This document shows positions 21,814 to 28,884 of a stretch of DNA of 37,007 bases, one piece after another. Within the stretch, counting starts at the first letter, position 1; each line of letters begins with the position of its first letter. The notes below the pieces were generated by a model. That model had not been told where the DNA came from, did not search any database, and saw only the letters and a program-made list of their open reading frames with translations. The DNA comes from Clostridia bacterium (GTDB lineage: Bacteria; Bacillota; Clostridia; Christensenellales; UBA1242), in contig JAFXKG010000013.1 of the NCBI GenBank assembly GCA_017531805.1, forward strand, positions 1 through 37,007, given 5' to 3'. The translations under genes and the position numbers were made by a program.

Positions 21814-22884
21814 TTAAGGTCGTTCACTCATTGGATGTATGTAATTTGCATAAGAACTGTAAGGTGAATATGATTTATAGGTATCAATAGCTTCATCAGG
21901 TACATAAAATTTCATACCATTTTCAAAGAATTGAGTTGCAAAGGAACTTGCATAAATATAAGGGGGATTATTTCCTAGAAAGACAACAGATTTCATAAAA
22001 AAGTGATCCAGTGAATCGCTTGTTACGCTGCCAAAAGCTCGTGATGCTATATTTTGAACTGTACTAGGTATAATCAAATTGTTAAAACAACCTTTATACA
22101 TAAACTCAGCATCAATACCGGCTACACAGCTAGGTACTGTAAAATCACATCTAAAACTCAATTGATAAAGCATATTTGATGTCAAGTAACGGGCAGTAAT
22201 TTTAGATGCATCAAGTTCGTCTAGTATTTTTCTTTCGGTTGTAGATGCAAAACAATAAGAGCCTATTGATTGCATTGGTGGCAAAATCAACTTGGTATTA
22301 TTGTAGCATGTGTCTTGGAAAGCCCTGTTGCCTGTTATTGTTACAGGTGGCAAATTTTCCCAGTCTATACAGTTTTTACCCAAAAATACACCATCTCCAA
22401 GGGTGGTTAATTTTGTTAACTGATTTAAATTTGTAAAAGTTAGGTTTGGGGTGTCACCAAAAGCGTAATCTTGAATTTCTTCGGTATTAGGATTAAGTGT
22501 TAATTCTATATTATGATAATTAGTATAAAACATATAACGTCTTACAATAGGATCTTCTTGATTTAATGTTACATAAAATTGTCTTTCTGTTGATTTTTTG
22601 CCTGATATATAATAAACAAACGCATTTAAGTATTCAGTTAACGAATCTTCCAGCCTTACACCCGTCTTTAAAACAGAATCGCCAGAATAAAATGTCTTGC
22701 CCGCCAATACATCTTCTTCTGTTGCTGTTGATAAAGTTAAGTTTGGTATTTCAAGTCTTTTCAGACTTTCTGTAATTTCTGCAGGGCTAGGATTAGTATT
22801 CGCAACCACTACATCTACACCAACTTGCTCTAAAATTTCTTTTTGTGTTTTTAATTCTTCTTTTAATTGTTCTAAACTGTTCAT
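21814..22884 (-). CDS. BspA-like leucine-rich-repeat protein with a phage-tail-type N-terminal segment
   Basis: Possibly a binding or adhesion protein. The 356 residues have no signal peptide. The N-terminus is a short coiled coil (1-25), followed by TATEEDVLAGKTFYSGDSVLKTGV-type sequence (near 52-76). I recall such ADVLxGKxFxxxxxxxxTG units from tail and base-plate proteins of Firmicute phages. From about 130 onward come irregular LRR_5/BspA-type repeats (IQDYAFGDTPNL, LGDGVFLGKNC, IPSTVQNIASRAFGS) and the typical C-terminal FYVPDEAIDTYKS. AAAGGAG precedes the ATG. It is co-transcribed with the 55-residue protein just upstream. It may be a domesticated phage receptor-binding piece or an intracellular decoy. 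Confidence 0.8.
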   Translation of the reverse strand: MNSLEQLKEELKTQKEILEQVGVDVVVANTNPSPAEITESLKRLEIPNLTLSTATEEDVLAGKTFYSGDSVLKTGVRLEDSLTEYLNAFVYYISGKKSTERQFYVTLNQEDPIVRRYMFYTNYHNIELTLNPNTEEIQDYAFGDTPNLTFTNLNQLTKLTTLGDGVFLGKNCIDWENLPPVTITGNRAFQDTCYNNTKLILPPMQSIGSYCFASTTERKILDELDASKITARYLTSNMLYQLSFRCDFTVPSCVAGIDAEFMYKGCFNNLIIPSTVQNIASRAFGSVTSDSLDHFFMKSVVFLGNNPPYIYASSFATQFFENGMKFYVPDEAIDTYKSYSPYSSYANYIHPMSERP

Positions 22885-22896
22885 AATTCTCCTTTG

Positions 22897-23064
22897 TTAA
22901 TATTTGCCTTCCATTATATTTTGCAGTTCTTCGTCACATAAATATGTGCCATTAATTACAAAATCCAATTCGTTGTCTATTTTTAAAAGACTGTAATATA
23001 ATTCAAGTTTGCGCTCTAATTCTGCAATTCTCTTAAGCGCGTTTTCTAGCATTTCGTGATCCAT
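22897..23064 (-). CDS. 55-residue coiled-coil protein upstream of the LRR gene
   Basis: Runs from the ATG at 23064, preceded by AAGGAGA at ideal spacing, to the TAA at 22897. The product begins MDHEMLENALKRIAELERKLELYY, a clear heptad-type helix, and ends with an acidic tail containing one Cys. Only 12 nt, filled by the next ribosome site, separate it from the LRR gene, so they form one unit. Small coiled-coil ORFs beside tail-fibre genes are common in phages, consistent with the phage flavour of its partner. The function is otherwise unknown. Confidence 0.75.
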   Translation of the reverse strand: MDHEMLENALKRIAELERKLELYYSLLKIDNELDFVINGTYLCDEELQNIMEGKY

Positions 23065-23141
23065 ATAGTTCTCCTTGCCTTAATTTTAGTGCAAAAACAA
23101 GAAAATTTGACCTAAACATGCCACAAAACAAAATAAAAAAG

Positions 23142-23170
23142 TTTACAAAAATTTTTTTTGTGTGTATAAT
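23142..23170 (+). promoter_or_regulatory. Promoter of the membrane protein at 23217
   Basis: TTTACA (23142-23147), 17-nt spacer, TATAAT (23165-23170); leader about 40 nt with AGGAG. Confidence 0.87.
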
Positions 23171-23216
23171 AAAATTAAATGGCAAATAGGTTTTGCTTGA
23201 TTATTAGGAGTTATGT

Positions 23217-23762
23217 ATGACAAAAAATTTAAAGTTATCGTTTATATTGCTTGCAATATTTTCTGCAATCATTATGACATGGAGAACACTTACATATTTC
23301 TTTTGTGGTGTAGGTTTAAATTACATTGCGTTGCTTGCGATTGTTGTTGTTCTTTTGATTATTATGATTAACGATAGTTTTGTAAAAAACAGAATTAAAG
23401 ATATGTTTATTGTTGCTTGCGTGTTTGCTGTAATTGAATTTATGGTATACTTTGTTTTTGAATTTGAAACAGGAGATACCGCTGTGTTTGAAGCATTTTG
23501 GATTGTACAAAACATATACACATTTTTAGGCATTTTGTTCTTCTGTTATATCATGTTCAGATTGTTTACAGAGATTAAAGGTGTTAAGTTTGGTTTTGTT
23601 GAAGCAATGCTAGGAAACGAAAAACCTTTAAAACCTAAAAAGGCAAAAGAACTTGAAAATGGTACATTGGAAGAAAAACCAAATCACAAGGACGAAACAG
23701 AACAAGAAGAACAAGCCGATCAAACAATAGAATTTGAAACAATGGAAAACGAAGAAAACTAA
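23217..23762 (+). CDS. Uncharacterised membrane protein with acidic cytoplasmic tail
   Basis: 181 residues, not recognised. Four hydrophobic helices lie at about 6-23, 26-47, 57-78 and 88-113. A hydrophilic C-terminal tail (about 125-181) is rich in Lys then Glu (EEKPNHKDETEQEEQAD). TTAGGAG precedes the ATG. It has its own promoter and terminator and no functional partner beside it. The small size, the four-helix core and the highly charged tail suggest a membrane scaffold or regulator, but no function can be assigned. Confidence 0.8.
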   Translation: MTKNLKLSFILLAIFSAIIMTWRTLTYFFCGVGLNYIALLAIVVVLLIIMINDSFVKNRIKDMFIVACVFAVIEFMVYFVFEFETGDTAVFEAFWIVQNIYTFLGILFFCYIMFRLFTEIKGVKFGFVEAMLGNEKPLKPKKAKELENGTLEEKPNHKDETEQEEQADQTIEFETMENEEN

Positions 23763-23777
23763 TCAATTAATACAAAA

Positions 23778-23806
23778 CAAAAAAGCACAGCAACTTGTGC
23801 TTTTTT
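23778..23806 (+). terminator. Intrinsic terminator of the membrane protein gene
   Basis: AAAAGCACA (23781-23789) pairs with TGTGCTTTT (23796-23804), with flanking A- and T-runs. The stretch from here to 23903 is AT-rich and shows no gene. Confidence 0.9.
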
Positions 23807-23903
23807 GTTTATTTTGCCATTAATTAAGATGTAACTTTATAAAATGCCTAAGTGTTAATATATATAAAAATATATATTTTTTAAAAATATTTTGATTTAG
23901 TGG

Positions 23904-23932
23904 TTGACAAAGTAGATTTTATCTGATAATAT
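23904..23932 (+). promoter_or_regulatory. Promoter of the rpmG-secE-nusG unit
   Basis: TTGACA (23904-23909), 17-nt spacer, TAATAT (23927-23932) with a TGa extension. The start is predicted at 23938-23940, at the edge of the leader hairpin. Confidence 0.92.
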
Positions 23933-23939
23933 AATCGTA

Positions 23940-23960
23940 CACCTAAGCAGGTGTTTTTTT
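23940..23960 (+). promoter_or_regulatory. Terminator-like hairpin at the extreme 5' end of the rpmG-secE-nusG message
   Basis: CACCT (23940-23944), loop AAGC, AGGTG (23949-23953), then seven Ts. It starts within a nucleotide or two of the predicted transcription start, so it is either a 5' stabilising cap hairpin or a very early attenuator. Confidence 0.7.
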
Positions 23961-23989
23961 AAGACTATTTTTAAAAATAAGGAGAAAGT

Positions 23990-24160
23990 ATGGCAAAGAA
24001 AGCAAAAACAAAAAGAGAAAAAATCATTTTAGAATGTACTGAATGCAAAAACAGAAATTATAACACATCTAAAAACAAGGCAAACGATCCAGAAAGACTT
24101 GAACTTAACAAATATTGCCCACACTGCAAAAAAGAAACTAAACATAAAGAAACTAAATAG
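23990..24160 (+). CDS. rpmG: 50S ribosomal protein L33 (zinc-ribbon type)
   Basis: A small large-subunit protein near the E site. The 56-residue product has the two CxxC pairs of the zinc-binding (C+) form, CTEC (16-19) and CPHC (43-46). It also has the family's [24 protein letters not shown] core. AAGGAG precedes the ATG. secE starts eight nucleotides after its stop, and rpmG-secE-nusG is the standard order in Bacillota. A zinc-free paralogue may exist elsewhere, as in Bacillus; none is in this window. Confidence 0.97.
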   Translation: MAKKAKTKREKIILECTECKNRNYNTSKNKANDPERLELNKYCPHCKKETKHKETK

Positions 24161-24168
24161 AGGTGAAT

Positions 24169-24468
24169 ATGTCTAATAATAATCAAACACCCGCAGAAGA
24201 AAAAGTGGAAGTAAAAACTAGCAACAAAGTAGTAGAAGTAAAAGCTAAAGATGTTGCTAAAAAGAAAAAAGACAACAAATCAAAAAAACCTAACAAAATG
24301 GCAAAAGCTTTAAAAGATACTGGCAACGAACTTAAAAAGGTTTCTTGGCCAAAGTTTAAAGAAGTGGTTAAACAAACAGGTATCGTTTTGGTCGTTGTTA
24401 TTGTTTTTACACTTGTTTTGTTTGGATTTGACAGACTTTGCTCATGGCTCACTGGTTTCTTGTTTTAG
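24169..24468 (+). CDS. secE: Preprotein translocase subunit SecE
   Basis: The clamp subunit of the SecYEG channel. The 99 residues comprise a long Lys/Glu-rich hydrophilic N-terminal extension (about 1-50), the amphipathic helix, the conserved ELKKVSWPKFKEVVKQT motif (about 55-71) and one membrane helix (about 72-98). The ATG at 24169 is chosen: AGAGG ends five nucleotides upstream, and the in-frame GTG at 24163 falls inside that site. Translationally close to rpmG and followed by nusG. Confidence 0.95.
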   Translation: MSNNNQTPAEEKVEVKTSNKVVEVKAKDVAKKKKDNKSKKPNKMAKALKDTGNELKKVSWPKFKEVVKQTGIVLVVVIVFTLVLFGFDRLCSWLTGFLF

Positions 24469-24496
24469 AAATTGGTGGAATATATAAGGAGAATAA

Positions 24497-25057
24497 ATGG
24501 CTATTGTAGACAAAAACATAGATAAAGAACCAAAATGGTATGTATTGCACGTTTTCTCTGGATATGAAAATGTTGCAAAGCAAAATCTTGAAATTACTGT
24601 TGAAAAATACGATTTACAAAACAGAGTTTTTGACATAATCATACCAATGGAAGATGAACTTGTTGAAAAACGTGGCAAAAAAGTGCTTGTGCCTAAAAAG
24701 ACTATGCCGGGCTATATCTTAGTTAAGATGATGTATGGCGACGATATTTGGCACGCTATCACTCGTACACAATACGTAACAGGTTTTGTAGGTCCTAAAG
24801 GTCGTCCTGTATGCATCACCGACGACGAAGCAAGAAGACTTGGTGTTGATGGTGCAAAAAATGGTGAAGCAAAAATGGAAATCAATGTCGCTGTTGGCGA
24901 TTTGGTGGAAATTATCGATGGTTCACTTGCAAGTTTTGTAGGCACTGTTAAATCTGTTGATGCAGAAAATATGAAAGTAACTGTTTTGGTTGAAATGTTT
25001 GGTAGAGAAAGTGAAGTAGAACTTGGCTTTAACCAAATCAGAATTAGCAACAACTAG
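24497..25057 (+). CDS. nusG: Transcription termination/antitermination factor NusG
   Basis: Binds RNA polymerase across the cleft, modulating pausing and termination, and links it to S10 or Rho. The 186-residue product begins with the NGN domain (KWYVLHVFSGYE, then MPGYILVKM). The C-terminal KOW domain includes VGDLVEIIDGSLASFVGTV. AAGGAG precedes the ATG. It is the third gene of the rpmG unit. Normally rplK follows at once; here an unrelated small gene intervenes. Confidence 0.97.
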   Translation: MAIVDKNIDKEPKWYVLHVFSGYENVAKQNLEITVEKYDLQNRVFDIIIPMEDELVEKRGKKVLVPKKTMPGYILVKMMYGDDIWHAITRTQYVTGFVGPKGRPVCITDDEARRLGVDGAKNGEAKMEINVAVGDLVEIIDGSLASFVGTVKSVDAENMKVTVLVEMFGRESEVELGFNQIRISNN

Positions 25058-25106
25058 TATTGACAAAACACAAAAAGTATGTTAAGGTTTTGTGGTAGGA
25101 GACATT

Positions 25107-25481
25107 ATGAGTGATACAACCAACAAAAAACCAAGGTACAACTTAAACAAAGTTGGCGATTGGAGTGGTTTTATACAACTTTTGCCGTTCTTTGTTTATG
25201 GCAGAGAAGTTGGTGAATATTTTAAAAACCTTAGCGTTAGAGTGGAAATTAAAAAAGACAACACCGCGGTTATAAAAATAATTGGTCTAAACGGTGACCA
25301 AATTTCTGATATGCGTTTTTATGTGTTCGACATATTGGGTTGTAAAACTATTGGATATTTTTCTGAATTGTCAATATTTTGGAGAGATTATCTTACTGAA
25401 ACTTTTGGCAGAGATTATCAATGTTTTGTAGATGAATACGCTCATGAGTACGAAAACGAAATCGGATTATATATCGAGTAA
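25107..25481 (+). CDS. Uncharacterised small protein inserted between nusG and rplK
   Basis: 124 residues, not recognised. The ATG at 25107 follows TAGGAG. The protein looks like a soluble alpha/beta fold, with aromatic-rich segments and an acidic C-terminus, and has no signal peptide. DWSGF near the N-terminus and LSIFWRDYL near residue 93 resemble pieces of the orphans at 4009 and 2693. A TTGACA at 25060-25065 with a weak TAAGGT 17 nt on (TG-extended) could give it its own promoter. It interrupts the nearly universal nusG-rplK junction, so it may be a recent insertion, or a lineage-specific factor made with the translation machinery. Confidence 0.75.
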   Translation: MSDTTNKKPRYNLNKVGDWSGFIQLLPFFVYGREVGEYFKNLSVRVEIKKDNTAVIKIIGLNGDQISDMRFYVFDILGCKTIGYFSELSIFWRDYLTETFGRDYQCFVDEYAHEYENEIGLYIE

Positions 25482-25521
25482 TTATAGGAAAATCATCAGC
25501 CTTAAAGAGAGATAAACTTTA

Positions 25522-25560
25522 CGTGGGAGAGCGAAATCTAAGAACGCTCATCAAACCACG
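25522..25560 (+). promoter_or_regulatory. Structured leader of rplK-rplA, candidate ribosomal-protein feedback site
   Basis: An outer stem CGTGG (25522-25526) with CCACG (25556-25560) encloses an inner stem GAGCG (25529-25533) with CGCTC (25545-25549), with asymmetric internal loops of 2 and 6 nt. In many bacteria L1 represses the rplKA message by binding an rRNA-like leader. This two-helix element is the obvious candidate here (inference). Confidence 0.55.
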
Positions 25561-25581
25561 CCATTATAGGAGGAGAATAAA

Positions 25582-26022
25582 ATGGCAAAGAAAGTTAAAT
25601 CTATTGTTAATATTCAACTTCCTGCAGCAAAAGCTACTCCAGGACCACCAGTAGGTTCATCTCTTGGTCCACATGGTATCAACATTGCAGGTTTTGTTAA
25701 AGAATTTAACGATAAAACTGCTAACCAAGTTGGATTTACTATCCCTTGTGTTATCACAATTTACGAAGACAGAAGTTTTACATTTGTCTTAAAGCAACCA
25801 CCAGTTGCAGACTTGCTTAGAAAAGAAGCAGGTATTGAAAAAGGTTCTGATAAACCACCAAGAAATAAAGTTGGAAAAATTACAGTCGAACAACTTAAGA
25901 AAATTGCTGAAATGAAAATGCCAGACTTGACAGCTGCTAGCATTGAAACTGCTATGAGCATGGTTGCTGGTACTGCAAGAAGCATGGGTATCGTAGTGGA
26001 GGGTTACAATGAAAAGAAGTAA
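25582..26022 (+). CDS. rplK: 50S ribosomal protein L11
   Basis: Forms the GTPase-centre stalk base with 23S rRNA helices 43/44. The 146 residues include the proline-rich N-terminal domain ([23 protein letters not shown]), the hinge, and the C-terminal rRNA-binding domain ([14 protein letters not shown] to [13 protein letters not shown]). A strong AGGAGGAG precedes the ATG. The last 14 nt overlap the start of rplA, indicating translational coupling. Confidence 0.98.
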   Translation: MAKKVKSIVNIQLPAAKATPGPPVGSSLGPHGINIAGFVKEFNDKTANQVGFTIPCVITIYEDRSFTFVLKQPPVADLLRKEAGIEKGSDKPPRNKVGKITVEQLKKIAEMKMPDLTAASIETAMSMVAGTARSMGIVVEGYNEKK

Positions 26023-26692
26023 GAATTATAACGAAAGCTTGCAACTTATCGAAAAAACTAAACTCTACACTGCTAAAGAAGCAATGGATTTGATTGTAAA
26101 GACAAGCAAAGCTAAATTTGACGAAACTGTAGAATTGCACGTGCGTCTTGGCGTTGATGGCCGTAATGCTGACCAACAAGTTCGTGGTGTGGTTGTATTA
26201 CCAGAAGGTACTGGTAAAACTGTAAAAGTTCTTGTTATCGCAAAAGGTGACAAGGCAGAAGAAGCTAGAAAAGCTGGCGCAGATATTGTTGGCGACGATG
26301 ATATTATTGCAAAAATCATGGGTGGATGGTTAGACTTTGATGTTTGTATCACTACACCTGATATGATGGGTGCTATTGGTCGTTGCGCTCGTATCTTAGG
26401 ACCAAAAGGCTTGATGCCAAACCCTAAGAGTGGTACTGTTACTATGGACGTAACAAAAGCTATCAATGACGTAAAAGCTGGTAAAGTAGAATATCGTCTT
26501 GATAAACAAAATATTGTTCACGTTCGTATTGGTAAAGTTAGCTTCGGTGCTGATAGATTGTATACAAACTTATCAACAGTTATGGACGCTATCATCAAAG
26601 CTAAACCAGCAGCTGCAAAAGGCACATATTTGAAATCAACTTATGTTGCTACAACTATGGGTCCAAGCGTTAAATTCACATATAGCGAATAA
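26009..26692 (+). CDS. rplA: 50S ribosomal protein L1
   Basis: The mobile L1 stalk protein at the E site, and in many bacteria the repressor of its own rplKA message. The 227 residues show the family hallmarks: [20 protein letters not shown], the central domain with [11 protein letters not shown], and the C-terminal [18 protein letters not shown]. Its ATG lies inside rplK, and GGAGGG within the rplK coding sequence is its ribosome site. A strong terminator follows directly; rplJ and rplL, which usually come next, are absent here. Confidence 0.98.
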   Translation: MKRSKNYNESLQLIEKTKLYTAKEAMDLIVKTSKAKFDETVELHVRLGVDGRNADQQVRGVVVLPEGTGKTVKVLVIAKGDKAEEARKAGADIVGDDDIIAKIMGGWLDFDVCITTPDMMGAIGRCARILGPKGLMPNPKSGTVTMDVTKAINDVKAGKVEYRLDKQNIVHVRIGKVSFGADRLYTNLSTVMDAIIKAKPAAAKGTYLKSTYVATTMGPSVKFTYSE

Positions 26693-26696
26693 TCTT

Positions 26697-26726
26697 AAAA
26701 AGTGGTTGTAAAACCACTTTTTTTTA
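26697..26726 (+). terminator. Intrinsic terminator after rplA
   Basis: AAAGTGGTT (26699-26707) pairs with AACCACTTT (26712-26720) across GTAA, followed by eight Ts. Confidence 0.95.
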
Positions 26727-26765
26727 AATCTACTTTATGAAAAGTTTTTAAAAAAATTTACAAAT

Positions 26766-26804
26766 AAAAAAGGAGTTTATCTATGTTGTTAAAATCCTTT
26801 TTTT
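26766..26804 (-). terminator. Possible terminator of the XRE gene
   Basis: AAAAAAGGA and TCCTTTTTT flank a roughly 20-nt loop, with U-runs on either strand. The stem contains few GC pairs, so it is weak. Confidence 0.4.
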
Positions 26805-26819
26805 AATATTTACATAATG

Positions 26820-27068
26820 TTATTTTTCTTCGATGTCTAATTTGTCAAAATCAAACAATTCACTGTTAAAAAACTCTGACATGGACATATCAAGCGCCTT
26901 AACAATCAGTGCAATATTCCTAAAATTCGGCGTTTGATATTTGCAATTAAGGATATCAGTCATAGTGCTATGGTATAAGCCTGTTTCTTGTGCTAATTTG
27001 TATTGTGTTAATTTTTTATTCTTTAAAATTTGTCTTACTCTTAAAGAAAAAGCTTTATTTAGTTGCAT
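26820..27068 (-). CDS. XRE-family helix-turn-helix regulator
   Basis: A small DNA-binding repressor-type protein. Its 82 residues are almost entirely a lambda-repressor-like HTH domain (about 9-62: LRVRQILKNKKLTQYKLAQETGLYHSTMTDIL, then a helix ending FRNIALIVKALDMSMSEFF). A short acidic tail follows. AAGGAG precedes the ATG. It is divergent from the M48 peptidase gene, with about 146 nt of AT-rich DNA between them, so control of that gene or of itself is plausible. I could not define a convincing operator there. Confidence 0.9.
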   Translation of the reverse strand: MQLNKAFSLRVRQILKNKKLTQYKLAQETGLYHSTMTDILNCKYQTPNFRNIALIVKALDMSMSEFFNSELFDFDKLDIEEK

Positions 27069-27152
27069 AATAACTCCTTATTTAGGTTTTCACTATATTT
27101 AGAGTTTATCCGAAATTATTTGTTGACTATTTAAGGAAAAACGGGTTTTTTG

Positions 27153-27181
27153 TTGGTTTTTGTCAGAATTTATATTATACT
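27153..27181 (+). promoter_or_regulatory. Promoter of the M48 peptidase gene
   Basis: TTGGTT (27153-27158), 17-nt spacer, TATACT (27176-27181); leader about 27 nt with TGGAGG. It lies in the intergenic region shared with the XRE gene. Confidence 0.68.
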
Positions 27182-27214
27182 GCTTATGGAATACCAAAAA
27201 ACAATGGAGGAAAT

Positions 27215-28330
27215 ATGCCTATACAATTAAATGATTTTATACACCCATCAGATAAAAAGGCTCTTGATGTGCTTAAAGCGATTCCAGGATTTGATTTACT
27301 GACAAAGAAATTTATGAAAATAATTGGTGAAAGGATGTTTAAAATAAGTGCAACATCATCTTATCTTAAACTAGGTCCAAATCAAATGCCTGAAATATAT
27401 AATATATTGGTAAAAGTTTGTAAAAAACTTGAAATTAATATTCCTGAATTATATTTAGAATTAAATAGAGAACCAAATGCGTATACATTAGGGGATACTG
27501 ACATTTTTATTGTTTTAACATCTGGATTGCTAGAAACCATGACACTTGAACAAATAGAAACAGTTATTGCTCATGAATGTGGTCATATAATTTTTCATCA
27601 TGTTTTATATACTACTATTGCAAGATTTATCTTAAACGGAGCTGAATTGTTTGTTAGTGGTCTAATTTCTAACACATTAGTTACATCACTTGAATATGCT
27701 TTTCAATATTGGTGTCGTTGTAGCGAATTGTCAGCAGATAGAATTGCAGCCTATTATCACTCTTCTGCAGAACCTGTTATAGATGTTATGATGGTGTTTT
27801 CTGGTGCAACAAGCAACTTAAAATACAAGGTTAACGAAGGAGAATTTTTAAGACAAGTAGAACAATATAAAGCACTAATAGATAACTCTACTTATAATAA
27901 AACTTTAGAGTTTATACAATATGGATTGATTGCTCATCCGTTAAATGCTTATAGGGCTTATGAAGTTAATGAGTTTTTTAACAAATATGAAATCAAATAT
28001 TTAGAAATTGACAAACCGCATAGGAAGTTTTTTAAACACGATAAAGATTATAATCTTCGTATTAGATATGAATATATTAAACCAAAAGGTATTAAAAAAT
28101 TAGGAGGTTTGTTTGATAAAAACAACCTAGAGGTTATAATTAATGATATAACACTATTTATTGATAAAAACGATTCAAAAGATTTGCAATTAAAAAAAGA
28201 TGAATATGATATTAAAATAAGAAATGTAAATTCTGAAATAAGTCATACTATTAACTTAAAATATGATATGAATTTGGTCGTTAGCTGGGATAGCAACAAA
28301 CAAAGTTTGTCAGTTAGAGAAGAATTATAA
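27215..28330 (+). CDS. M48-family zinc metallopeptidase with an extra C-terminal domain
   Basis: Probable zinc endopeptidase. Of 371 residues, about 10-245 form an M48-like catalytic domain: HECGH (near 124-128) within IETVIAHECGHIIFHHVLY, and the third ligand Glu in SELSADRIAAYY (near 175). Hydrophobic stretches after the HExxH region (about 132-165) may contact the membrane, but there is no signal peptide. The C-terminal 110 residues are a separate beta-rich domain I do not recognise. GGAGG precedes the ATG. It is divergent from an XRE regulator and is followed by two unknown genes. This arrangement resembles peptidase-regulator pairs (ImmA/IrrE-like logic), but the peptidase family differs. 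Confidence 0.85.
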   Translation: MPIQLNDFIHPSDKKALDVLKAIPGFDLLTKKFMKIIGERMFKISATSSYLKLGPNQMPEIYNILVKVCKKLEINIPELYLELNREPNAYTLGDTDIFIVLTSGLLETMTLEQIETVIAHECGHIIFHHVLYTTIARFILNGAELFVSGLISNTLVTSLEYAFQYWCRCSELSADRIAAYYHSSAEPVIDVMMVFSGATSNLKYKVNEGEFLRQVEQYKALIDNSTYNKTLEFIQYGLIAHPLNAYRAYEVNEFFNKYEIKYLEIDKPHRKFFKHDKDYNLRIRYEYIKPKGIKKLGGLFDKNNLEVIINDITLFIDKNDSKDLQLKKDEYDIKIRNVNSEISHTINLKYDMNLVVSWDSNKQSLSVREEL

Positions 28331-28398
28331 ATAGTTATTAAATCTATTTTGATACAAATGTTTTTAAATCAATAAAAAATTTATTGATGCTTTTATAT

Positions 28399-28432
28399 AA
28401 AATCTGCCTGCTGTGTAGGTAGATTTTTATTT
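28399..28432 (+). terminator. Intrinsic terminator after the M48 peptidase
   Basis: AAATCTGCCT (28400-28409) pairs with AGGTAGATTT (28417-28426), with one G-T wobble and a 7-nt loop, followed by Ts. Confidence 0.85.
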
Positions 28433-28437
28433 TTATA

Positions 28438-28466
28438 TTGACGGGATAAAAAATGTGTGATATTAT
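28438..28466 (+). promoter_or_regulatory. Promoter of the two-gene unknown operon
   Basis: TTGACG (28438-28443), 17-nt spacer, TATTAT (28461-28466) with a TGa extension. Confidence 0.88.
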
Positions 28467-28483
28467 TTGATTAGGAGATATCT

Positions 28484-28876
28484 ATGGGCTTTAAGTACTA
28501 TGAAATTATAAAATATTTTTCTGATGGTACACAAATCAAAACTTTAAATAAGGGTAATGTTAATATTGAAGATATATTTTTTGAAGCAAATTTAGAAAAA
28601 ATAGATATAACTAATAAAGTTGATATAGGTAAAGTTGAAAAAACAAAACATAAAATTTATTATGTGGGTACAGAAATTGAATTGATTGATAAAAACATTA
28701 AATGTATTATACCTAAATCTTACGAAAAATACTCAATTGAAAGTTTTAACAGATTTGTAAAAGCAAATTCCGGTAATATCTATGCAACTGAATTATGGGG
28801 AGTAGAAGTTTTAAATCCATCTATGATTGTTGATGGTAAATATATTGAAAAAAAAGAAAGTGAAAAAAGCATTTAG
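28484..28876 (+). CDS. Uncharacterised protein, first gene of a two-gene operon
   Basis: 130 residues, not recognised. AGGAGAT precedes the ATG. The protein is Lys/Ile/Asn-rich and beta-strand rich, with no signal peptide or membrane helix. The N-terminus (YYEIIKYFSDGTQIKTLNKG) looks like a beta-hairpin, and the C-terminus is a charged helix. Only 8 nt separate it from the next gene, which shares its promoter and terminator. Its base composition is slightly more AT-rich than the ribosomal block beside it, as for the whole 26.8-29.2 kb stretch. This hints at an accessory origin. Function unknown. Confidence 0.75.
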   Translation: MGFKYYEIIKYFSDGTQIKTLNKGNVNIEDIFFEANLEKIDITNKVDIGKVEKTKHKIYYVGTEIELIDKNIKCIIPKSYEKYSIESFNRFVKANSGNIYATELWGVEVLNPSMIVDGKYIEKKESEKSI

Positions 28877-28884
28877 GAGAGAGT

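Noticed and set aside
26771..26803. 7-codon ORF preceded by AAGGAG after the rplA terminator
   Set aside because: It is made of the arms of an A/T-rich inverted repeat that is better explained as a weak terminator.
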